This document shows positions 1 to 5,343 of a DNA stretch of 6,463 bases, piece after piece. Positions within the stretch are counted from its first letter, which is position 1, and every line of letters begins with the position of its first letter. The stretch is taken from NCBI GenBank assembly GCA_008080925.1, contig VMDJ01000041.1, positions 1 to 6,463 on the forward strand, in the 5' to 3' direction. The notes under the pieces were generated by a model that saw only the letters and a list, made by a program, of their open reading frames with translations, was not told the DNA's origin and ran no database searches. The position numbers and the translations under genes were made by a program. The stretch comes from Gammaproteobacteria bacterium (GTDB lineage Bacteria; Pseudomonadota; Gammaproteobacteria; Chromatiales; Chromatiaceae).

Positions 1-1130
1 CCGATGTAATCTTCAATATCTGGAAGTGAGAACGCATAGGTCTCGCAAACAAATGAAATTGCATCACCTTCTGCACCAGCGCGAGCGGTACGACCAATAC
101 GGTGAACATAGTCTTCACGATCGTCCGGTAGATCGTAGTTGTACACATGACTGACGCCATTAATGTGAAGTCCGCGTGCAGCAACGTCAGTGGCAACTAA
201 AACAGATAATTCATTGGCTGCAAATTCTTTGAGCAAGCGCTCACGTTTCTTCTGTGGCACATCGCCTGAAAGGATGGCTGATTTAAAACCATTACCTTCA
301 AGAAAGCCCCAAACGTTTTCGGCTTGGCGCTTAGTGTTAACGAACACAATACTGCGAGCTTCACCAACTTTGCGCATCAGGCCAATCAGAAGGTTAACCT
401 TCTCATCATTGGCGACCATGTAGCCGACTTCGCGAATTGCTTTAGCGGTGACTTGCTCAGATTCGATGGTCACCTTGGTTGGGTTGTTCATGTGCTCGTA
501 AGCGAGCTCAAGTACGCGATATGACAAGGTTGCTGAGAACAGCATGCTAGTACGATCTGCGGGTTGAGGGCAGCGACGTAATAAATAACGAATATCTTTG
601 ATAAAGCCCAGATCGAACATGCGATCCGCTTCATCCATGACCAAAACTTGCAGTGCGCGAAGATCGTAGACGTGCTGCTTGAAGTAATCGATCAAACGAC
701 CTGGGGTGCCAATCAGGATATCCACGCCATCTTGTTCAATTTGATTACGCTGTTTCTCATAGCCGGTACCACCATAGACCACCGCCACTTTGTGCTCGGT
801 GTGTTTAGTGACCACTTCGGCATCCTTACCGATCTGGATAGCCAGTTCGCGAGTGGGGGCAAGGATCATCACGCGAGGCTGATTAATCTTGCGATTCTCG
901 GCCGCTGGGCGCTCAGCGAGTAGTTGTAAGGTAGCGACTAAAAAGGCAAGAGTTTTGCCGGTACCTGTTTGTGCTTGGCCAGCGATATCTTCGCCATTCA
1001 GGATGTGCGGTAGGGTCGCTTCTTGAATCGGAGTGCAGTATTCAAAGCCGGCGTCTTTCAGGCCTTGGAGCACATTTTCAGGTAGGGAAAAGCTGTCGAA
1101 ACGGGTTTCTGTTAGGTGTTTTTTACTCAT
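1..1130 (-). CDS. rhlB: ATP-dependent DEAD-box RNA helicase RhlB (3' end cut by window edge)
   Basis: RhlB unwinds structured RNA using ATP and in E. coli is the helicase of the RNase E degradosome. About 376 codons are visible from the ATG at 1130; E. coli RhlB has about 421 residues, so roughly the last 45 or more lie beyond the left edge. The N-terminus MSKKHLTET closely matches E. coli RhlB (MSKTHLTEQ), which fixes the start because no good Shine-Dalgarno precedes it. Motifs in order are the Q-motif TPIQ (33-36), Walker A AQTGTGKT (53-60), APTRELA (91-97), GTPGR, the DEAD box (166-169, followed by RMFDLGF), SAT (199-201), VATDVAARGLH and HRIGRT (343-348). The visible end, PDIEDYIG, matches the RhlB segment before its basic tail. 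The gene is divergent from trxA, as in E. coli. Whether the C-terminal RNase E-binding tail is present cannot be seen. Other DEAD-box paralogues such as RhlE or SrmB fit less well. Confidence 0.93.
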   Translation of the reverse strand, partial: MSKKHLTETRFDSFSLPENVLQGLKDAGFEYCTPIQEATLPHILNGEDIAGQAQTGTGKTLAFLVATLQLLAERPAAENRKINQPRVMILAPTRELAIQIGKDAEVVTKHTEHKVAVVYGGTGYEKQRNQIEQDGVDILIGTPGRLIDYFKQHVYDLRALQVLVMDEADRMFDLGFIKDIRYLLRRCPQPADRTSMLFSATLSYRVLELAYEHMNNPTKVTIESEQVTAKAIREVGYMVANDEKVNLLIGLMRKVGEARSIVFVNTKRQAENVWGFLEGNGFKSAILSGDVPQKKRERLLKEFAANELSVLVATDVAARGLHINGVSHVYNYDLPDDREDYVHRIGRTARAGAEGDAISFVCETYAFSLPDIEDYI

Positions 1131-1301
1131 GGGGCCGAAGCATACCGGAAATCAGTGCTTTGCAGCGCTCAGGGGCTTGAAAATAAATGACTTATGAGCT
1201 CAAATGACATCATCAGTTGTCGAAATTGGTATTCCAACCAATCCATGCGAGCGAATTTGCCGCCTCGACATCCCCTTTTAAGAAAAATTGGAGAAACTCT
1301 A
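1131..1301. other. Divergent rhlB/trxA intergenic region
   Basis: This 171-bp spacer separates two outward-facing genes and must hold both 5' regions. On the plus strand it contains a possible sigma70-like promoter for trxA (listed separately) and a small inverted repeat in the presumed trxA leader, ATTGGT at 1225-1230 and ACCAAT at 1237-1242 with a 6-nt loop. No convincing promoter hexamer pair was found for rhlB on the minus strand. An ATG at 1194 is in frame with trxA but is not supported as a start. Confidence 0.6.
1177..1205 (+). promoter_or_regulatory. Possible sigma70-type promoter for trxA
   Basis: A -35-like TTGAAA (1177-1182) is followed after 17 nt by a -10-like TCAAAT (1200-1205; four of six matches to TATAAT). 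Transcription from here would leave a leader of roughly 90 nt before the trxA GTG. This is a visual match only. Hexamer pairs of this quality arise by chance, so it is a candidate. Confidence 0.3.
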
Positions 1302-1304
1302 GTG
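1290..1304 (+). promoter_or_regulatory. Ribosome binding site that fixes the trxA GTG start
   Basis: GGAG at 1290-1293 lies 8 nt before the GTG at 1302-1304. The good spacing, with protein homology starting exactly at this codon, selects GTG 1302 over the upstream in-frame ATG at 1194, which has no such site. Confidence 0.8.
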
Positions 1305-1628
1305 AGTGACAAAATCGTTCATGTGACCGATGACACTTTTGATGCGGAAGTCTTGCAGTCGTCTTTACCTGTCTTAGTTGATTACTGGGCAGACTGGTGT
1401 GGTCCATGCAAAATGATCGCTCCGATCCTCGATGAGATTGCTGACGAATATGACGGCAAAGTAAAGATCGCGAAGCTAAACATTGATGAGAGCCCAAAGA
1501 CTCCACCAAACTATGGTATTCGTGGCATCCCAACCTTAATGTTATTCAAGGGCGGTGACGTCGAAGCAACTAAAGTTGGTGCAGTATCAAAGTCACAATT
1601 GACCGCATTCATTGATAGCAACCTCTAA
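1302..1628 (+). CDS. trxA: Thioredoxin 1 (TrxA)
   Basis: This is cytoplasmic thioredoxin, a small dithiol protein that reduces disulfides in ribonucleotide reductase, PAPS reductase, peroxiredoxins and other partners and is itself reduced by thioredoxin reductase. The product has 108 residues, matching the family (109 in E. coli). Visible landmarks are the active site WCGPC (32-36, cysteines 33 and 36), the buried aspartate D27 before it, and the cis-proline P77 in IRGIPT, which shapes the substrate groove. The N-terminus M(GTG)-SDKIVHVTDD aligns directly with E. coli MSDKIIHLTDD, so translation starts at GTG 1302. Starting at the in-frame ATG 1194 would add 36 residues with no counterpart in the family and no Shine-Dalgarno. 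An intrinsic terminator follows the stop, so the gene is probably transcribed largely separately from rho. There is no signal peptide, so it is not a periplasmic Dsb-type protein. Confidence 0.97.
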   Translation: MSDKIVHVTDDTFDAEVLQSSLPVLVDYWADWCGPCKMIAPILDEIADEYDGKVKIAKLNIDESPKTPPNYGIRGIPTLMLFKGGDVEATKVGAVSKSQLTAFIDSNL

Positions 1629-1635
1629 CATTTCA

Positions 1636-1677
1636 TCAGCCCCTTTTGAGGGGCTGAATTCATTTTCAAACTTTTTT
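1636..1677 (+). terminator. Intrinsic terminator after trxA
   Basis: A 9-bp perfect stem (1636-1644 with 1649-1657; TCAGCCCCT pairing with AGGGGCTGA) closes a 4-nt TTTG loop, 7 nt after the trxA stop. A moderately T-rich stretch follows, then a T6 run at 1672-1677. The T run is displaced from the stem, so termination may be incomplete and some readthrough into rho is possible. Confidence 0.75.
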
Positions 1678-1739
1678 ATCCCGCACCTGATCTGTTTATC
1701 TAACAGACACGCCTCATAAATTTCTTACAAAGGCCAACT
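1678..1739 (+). promoter_or_regulatory. rho leader with small hairpin and RBS
   Basis: Only about 60 nt separate the terminator tail from the rho ATG. The stretch holds a 6-bp inverted repeat (TCTGTT 1691-1696, AACAGA 1702-1707, 5-nt loop) and a Shine-Dalgarno AAAGG at 1729-1733, 6 nt before the ATG. I found no convincing -35/-10 pair and no leader-peptide ORF like E. coli rhoL. A rho promoter here or inside the terminator region is inferred from the need for transcription, not seen. Confidence 0.4.
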
Positions 1740-2999
1740 ATGAATCTTACTGAATTGAAAAGAATGCCCGTTCCAGAACTGCAAGCGCTCGCTGAGTCTA
1801 TGGGTATTGAGGATATGGGTCGCTCGCGCAAGCAAGACCTTATCTTTGCCATCTTGAAGTCACACGCTAAAAAAGGCGAAGACATCGGTGGCGATGGCGT
1901 TCTCGAGATTTTGCAGGATGGTTTTGGCTTCTTGCGTTCAGGTGAGCAGTCTTATCTAGCAGGACCGGATGATATCTATGTATCTCCAAGCCAGATCCGC
2001 CGCTTTGGGTTACGTACCGGTGACACGATCGTCGGTAAGATTCGTCCGCCAAAAGATAACGAGCGCTACTTTGCTTTGTTGAAAGTTGACGAGATCAACT
2101 ACGACACACCAGAAAATGCCAAGAACAAGGTGTTGTTTGAAAACTTCACGCCGTTGTTCGCCAATAAAAAGTTTAATCTTGAGATGGGTAACGGTAGTAG
2201 TGAAGACATTACTGCACGTACGATCGAATTGGTTTCGCCGATTGGTAAAGGTCAGCGTGGCTTGATCGTTGCTCCACCAAAAGCGGGTAAGACCATGTTG
2301 ATTCAAAATATTGCGCAAAGCATCGCAATGAATCATCCAGAGTGTTACTTGATCGTATTGTTGATTGACGAGCGTCCTGAGGAAGTTACCGAGATGGCGC
2401 GTTCTGTTCGCGGCGAAGTTATTTCATCGACCTTTGATGAGCCAGCGGCGCGCCACGTTCAGGTTGCTGAGATGGTTATTGAGAAAGCGAAGCGTCTCGT
2501 TGAGCACAAGCGTGATGTGGTGATTCTGCTCGACTCAATTACCCGTTTGGCACGTGCGTATAACACGGTTATTCCATCATCAGGCAAGGTGTTGACCGGT
2601 GGTGTCGATGCAAATGCACTACAAAAACCAAAGCGTTTCTTTGGTGCGGCGCGTAATGTTGAAGAGGGCGGTTCATTAACCATTATCGCCACAGCGTTGG
2701 TTGAAACCGGTTCTCGTATGGATGATGTTATCTACGAAGAATTTAAAGGCACGGGTAACATGGAAGTGCATTTGGATCGTCGTATCGCTGAAAAACGTAT
2801 CTTCCCTGCGATCCATATCAATCGTTCTGGCACGCGTCGTGAAGAACTCTTGATCGGTGAGAAAGATCTGCAGAAGAGCTGGATTCTACGCAAGATTCTG
2901 CATCCAATGGATGAGTTGGCTGCAATGGAGTTCTTGTACGATAAGCTCAAAGCAACGAAAACGAATGGTGAATTCTTCGACGCGATGAAGTCGAAGTAA
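1740..2999 (+). CDS. rho: Transcription termination factor Rho
   Basis: Rho is a hexameric RNA-dependent ATPase/translocase that loads on C-rich untranslated RNA and ends transcription. The product is 419 residues, the same length as E. coli Rho, and colinear with it. The N-terminal helical domain (1-47) is followed by the OB-fold primary RNA site (about 48-120) with the key residues F62, F64, R66, Y80, E108, R109 and Y110 all present. Then come the P-loop APPKAGKT (178-185, with K181 and K184), the LLIDERPEEVTEM segment, Walker B LLDSITRLARAYNT, the Q-loop region GKVLTGGVDANAL and the C-terminal GTGNMEVHL / NRSGTR segment near the arginine-finger region. P180, K181 and the DER motif, which line the bicyclomycin site in E. 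coli Rho, are retained. There is no insertion domain. The Shine-Dalgarno AAAGG lies 6 nt before the ATG. No terminator separates it from murU, 15 nt downstream. Rho usually autoregulates; this sequence does not show how. Confidence 0.98.
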   Translation: MNLTELKRMPVPELQALAESMGIEDMGRSRKQDLIFAILKSHAKKGEDIGGDGVLEILQDGFGFLRSGEQSYLAGPDDIYVSPSQIRRFGLRTGDTIVGKIRPPKDNERYFALLKVDEINYDTPENAKNKVLFENFTPLFANKKFNLEMGNGSSEDITARTIELVSPIGKGQRGLIVAPPKAGKTMLIQNIAQSIAMNHPECYLIVLLIDERPEEVTEMARSVRGEVISSTFDEPAARHVQVAEMVIEKAKRLVEHKRDVVILLDSITRLARAYNTVIPSSGKVLTGGVDANALQKPKRFFGAARNVEEGGSLTIIATALVETGSRMDDVIYEEFKGTGNMEVHLDRRIAEKRIFPAIHINRSGTRREELLIGEKDLQKSWILRKILHPMDELAAMEFLYDKLKATKTNGEFFDAMKSK

Positions 3000-3014
3000 T
3001 TTGCACCTATCGCG

Positions 3015-3686
3015 ATGTTGATCAAACCGACTGTCGCGATGATCTTGGCCGCAGGGCGTGGTGAGCGCATGCGGCCTTTAACTGATCACACTCCCAAATC
3101 CCTGCTGACGGTTCACGATAAGCCACTGATTGTTTGGCACATAGAGCGATTAAAACAGGCAGGCTTTTCTCAGTTGGTGATTAATCATGCGTATCTCGGC
3201 GAGCAGATTGAGCACACACTTGGCGATGGTTCGGCGTTTGGCGTAAGCATTGCGTACTCACCCGAAGAGACGGCCTTAGAAACGGGTGGCGGGATTGCTC
3301 GCGCTTTGCCTTTATTAGGTGAGCAGCCTTTCTTGGTGGTGAATGGTGATGTGTGGACGGATATCGACTACGAAGCGCTAGCGCTAGATGAAGGGGATGC
3401 CGCGCATCTCGTGTTGGTGAATAACCCTACCCATAACCCAAATGGTGACTTTGCGTTAAACAAGGGTCGAGTCGCAGTTGATGGTTTGGATAAGTTGACC
3501 TTCAGTGGCGTCGGGCTTTATCAACCACACTTATTTACCGGTCAGTCGGAAGAGCGTTTTCCTTTGGCGCCTTTGCTGCGAAACGCTATGTCACAGAACA
3601 CGGTCAGTGGACAACATCATCAAGGTATCTGGACGGATGTAGGTACGCCAGAGCGACTTGCAGAGATCAACGCGAGCGCTCGATAG
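3015..3686 (+). CDS. murU: N-acetylmuramate alpha-1-phosphate uridylyltransferase (MurU-type nucleotidyltransferase)
   Basis: MurU transfers UMP from UTP to MurNAc-1-phosphate, giving UDP-MurNAc in the peptidoglycan recycling route of pseudomonads and relatives that bypasses the fosfomycin-sensitive MurA step. The 223-residue product has the length of Pseudomonas MurU. It shows the sugar-nucleotidyltransferase signature LAAGRGERMRPLT (11-23) with TPK (K28), then INHAYLGEQIE, GDGSAFG, YSPEETALETGGG (81-93), NGDVWTD (110-116, D112 a likely metal ligand), LTFSGVG and WTDVGTPERL (206-215). The start is uncertain: ATG 3015 and ATG 3039 are both possible and neither has a recognisable Shine-Dalgarno. 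Because the frame is open from the rho stop, translation may depend on ribosomes finishing rho. The 3' end overlaps the convergent DUF3050 gene by 20 bp. The kinase AmgK, often beside murU, is not adjacent here. A different sugar-1-phosphate specificity is possible but less likely. Confidence 0.88.
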   Translation: MLIKPTVAMILAAGRGERMRPLTDHTPKSLLTVHDKPLIVWHIERLKQAGFSQLVINHAYLGEQIEHTLGDGSAFGVSIAYSPEETALETGGGIARALPLLGEQPFLVVNGDVWTDIDYEALALDEGDAAHLVLVNNPTHNPNGDFALNKGRVAVDGLDKLTFSGVGLYQPHLFTGQSEERFPLAPLLRNAMSQNTVSGQHHQGIWTDVGTPERLAEINASAR

Positions 3687-4422
3687 CCTCGAGCACACCA
3701 TCCCAAAAAGCTAGTCGAGCATTAACGGCCTGATCAGCTGCTTCAATTGCTTCCTCTTTATCGCTTTCAGATTGGCATAAGCCGTTTAGTAAGCGCAATG
3801 AGAGTGGCGCGTGGAAATCTTCATCCAAATGGATGTGGCGATTAAGATACCAATGAAATATTGGTGCTTGAGCTTCAGTAACACCTGTCTTGGAAAGTAT
3901 CGATCGGAACATGCACGGAATGATGTGTTCACGTCCCAGTGCTAAAGCAGCTGCTACCTTATGTGGCTTGTCTGCCTCGATGAAGCTAAAGGTCAATCCT
4001 GTGAATTTGGCAGAGGGGGTTGGAATTCCCGGTAATGCAAGAGCAGACTGAATGTCCTGGCTTGGAAGCGCGGCTATAAAACTCTCGATAACCGATGTGT
4101 CCGCACCAATTTCCTTCATGGCGTGTTGGTATAGCTCAAAGTGACTGGTGAAGCCTTTGCCGTCAGGACGCTCATCACTTTCTTCTTCAAGCACTAGCTC
4201 GTTAATGAAACGGCGTACGTCGGGATCGCCTTGTGGCATCCAAGGATAAATTGTTGGCGCAACACGCGATTGCAGATATTTGATCAGCGACATGAAGTCC
4301 CATACCGAATAGACATGGTGCTGCATGAAGATTTGTAAATCCTCGAGACTTGAAACCGCATCGTAAATCGGATGATTTTCGAGCTGGGTTTTGAAGTGAG
4401 CGATAGTGTCTTGTCTGATCAC
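3667..4422 (-). CDS. DUF3050 family protein, possible heme-oxygenase-like metalloenzyme
   Basis: This 251-residue, apparently soluble, mostly helical protein has no signal peptide and fits the uncharacterised DUF3050 family. Family-like blocks are HPIY (17-20), FMQHHVYSVWDFMSLIKYLQ (32-51), LVLEEESDE (76-84), HFELYQHAM (94-102), ALGREHIIPCMF (161-172) and YLNRHIHLDEDFHAPL (192-207). Seen directly: an acidic cluster E79-E81, H94, E165 in GREHI, and H196/D200/H204 in one helix-like stretch. Inference: this order of Glu, His, Glu and H-x3-D-x3-H resembles the ligand set of heme-oxygenase-like diiron oxidases such as CADD and SznF, so an oxygen-activating metalloenzyme is plausible. Substrate and pathway are unknown. 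Translation starts at GTG 4422 with AGGA 8 nt upstream, and no in-frame alternative start with a better site was seen. It lies downstream of elyC on the same strand after a 132-bp gap and overlaps murU convergently. Confidence 0.82.
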   Translation of the reverse strand: MIRQDTIAHFKTQLENHPIYDAVSSLEDLQIFMQHHVYSVWDFMSLIKYLQSRVAPTIYPWMPQGDPDVRRFINELVLEEESDERPDGKGFTSHFELYQHAMKEIGADTSVIESFIAALPSQDIQSALALPGIPTPSAKFTGLTFSFIEADKPHKVAAALALGREHIIPCMFRSILSKTGVTEAQAPIFHWYLNRHIHLDEDFHAPLSLRLLNGLCQSESDKEEAIEAADQAVNARLAFWDGVLEAIERSR

Positions 4423-4434
4423 TGAAGTGTTCCT
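4420..4434 (-). promoter_or_regulatory. Ribosome binding site that fixes the DUF3050 GTG start
   Basis: On the minus strand AGGA (complement of 4431-4434) lies 8 nt before the GTG at 4422-4420. The next in-frame methionine is residue 33, inside a conserved block, so the GTG is the credible start. Confidence 0.7.
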
Positions 4435-4554
4435 GAATTATTTTGATGAAGGATACTGAAATAGTTTGGACTAATACCGCAAATTCGGACGGTATTTGTG
4501 CAAGATCAATCCTAATGATGTTTACACAATGTGATGACCGACAAATTTGTCTGG
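4423..4554 (-). promoter_or_regulatory. Intergenic region with three inverted repeats, possible control region of the DUF3050 gene
   Basis: This 132-bp AT-rich gap lies between elyC and the DUF3050 gene, both on the minus strand. It holds a 7-bp inverted repeat AATACCG (4473-4479) / CGGTATT (4490-4496) with a 10-nt loop, a short CACA-A-TGTG dyad (4525-4533), and a perfect 12-bp palindrome GACAAATTTGTC (4540-4551) three bases past the elyC stop. None is followed by a T run on the minus strand, so they do not look like intrinsic terminators. They could be operators or weak mRNA hairpins. No convincing -35/-10 pair was identified. Confidence 0.35.
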
Positions 4555-5340
4555 TTATTGGCTTAGTTGATACCACCATTGTCCAATCCACTCATGCAGC
4601 AGCGCATCGGTCGAGCTGATGTGCACACTCTCAGGCACAAAGGCTTTCCAAGTGGGTAGGTGATCATTTGGGAAGGGGTAGCGTGCGAGATAACCGAAAG
4701 GAGCCCCAATAGCATTCACGCCAGCGCTTTCTGCGGACTGAAGAGCACGTGGCATATGATAAGCATGGGTCACAATCACAACGCGTTGATAGCCAAGGCG
4801 CTCGATGATTGGTTTGCTGAACTGAAGATTTTCCAGCGTGTTCGTTGCGCGATCCTCAATCGCAATCGGTTGAATGCCAACCACGTCCAGTAACCATCGG
4901 GCGGCACTTCGAGCTTCATGGGTTTGGCCTTTGTACACAACGCCACCGGTCACAATGATAGGCAAGCCGGTCTCGCGATGGAGTCGTGCGGCGTAGCTGG
5001 CACGTTGCATGGTGGCTGCATTTACACGTGCAGCCCCGTTGAGCTCAGGATTGCTGCCGGTGTTGCCACCTGTGAGCAATAAGATGGCTTGTGGTTTGAA
5101 GTCGCTAAGCTGTTCGTTGGTCAGTGGAGTAATTGTTTCCAGCTTTTCACCTAGCCATTGGACAGTGGCTGGTATCGATGAGGCATATAACAAAGCAAGG
5201 CTGCTGATAATTGATAATTTGCCAATCCAGTGTTTGTAAAAAAAGACGCCAAACAGTCCCAAGAGTAAAAAAGGGACAGGTAATTCGAGCATGAGTTTGA
5301 GCAAAGGCTTGATTGCCTTGAGAAGCTCAACAAGATCCAT
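4555..5340 (-). CDS. ElyC/YdcF-like inner-membrane protein with DUF218 domain
   Basis: The 261-residue protein has two hydrophobic N-terminal segments (about 18-35 and 42-60) and then a soluble DUF218 (YdcF-type) domain. This is the layout and length of E. coli ElyC, which is needed for normal peptidoglycan assembly and undecaprenyl-phosphate metabolism. Domain blocks are ILLLTGGN (86-93), YAARLHRETGLPIIVTGG (116-133), EDRATNTLENLQFS (162-175), VVIVTHAYHMPRAL (187-200) and a C-terminal HEWIGQWWY (249-257). These fit the family's Rossmann-like fold; E. coli YdcF binds S-adenosylmethionine, but no catalytic activity is firmly assigned. The start at ATG 5340 lies only 3 nt after the lipA stop and has no clear Shine-Dalgarno, suggesting operon membership and translational coupling. 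The DUF218 family is broad, so orthology to ElyC as opposed to another two-segment paralogue is not proven. Confidence 0.85.
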   Translation of the reverse strand: MDLVELLKAIKPLLKLMLELPVPFLLLGLFGVFFYKHWIGKLSIISSLALLYASSIPATVQWLGEKLETITPLTNEQLSDFKPQAILLLTGGNTGSNPELNGAARVNAATMQRASYAARLHRETGLPIIVTGGVVYKGQTHEARSAARWLLDVVGIQPIAIEDRATNTLENLQFSKPIIERLGYQRVVIVTHAYHMPRALQSAESAGVNAIGAPFGYLARYPFPNDHLPTWKAFVPESVHISSTDALLHEWIGQWWYQLSQ

Positions 5341-5343
5341 GGC

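Noticed and set aside
1194..1301. N-terminal extension of thioredoxin from ATG 1194
   Set aside because: It has no Shine-Dalgarno and no counterpart in TrxA, it overlaps the candidate promoter, and the GTG at 1302 has a good site and homology from its first residues.
3374..3385. Perfect 12-bp palindrome AGCGCTAGCGCT inside murU
   Set aside because: It encodes part of EALALDE within a normal coding stretch and arises from repeated GCG/CTA codons; no other copy was noticed.
4202..4591. 129-codon minus-strand open frame overlapping the DUF3050 start and the elyC end
   Set aside because: It lies in another frame over two recognisable genes, has no family resemblance and ends inside conserved DUF3050 sequence; it is a frame shadow.
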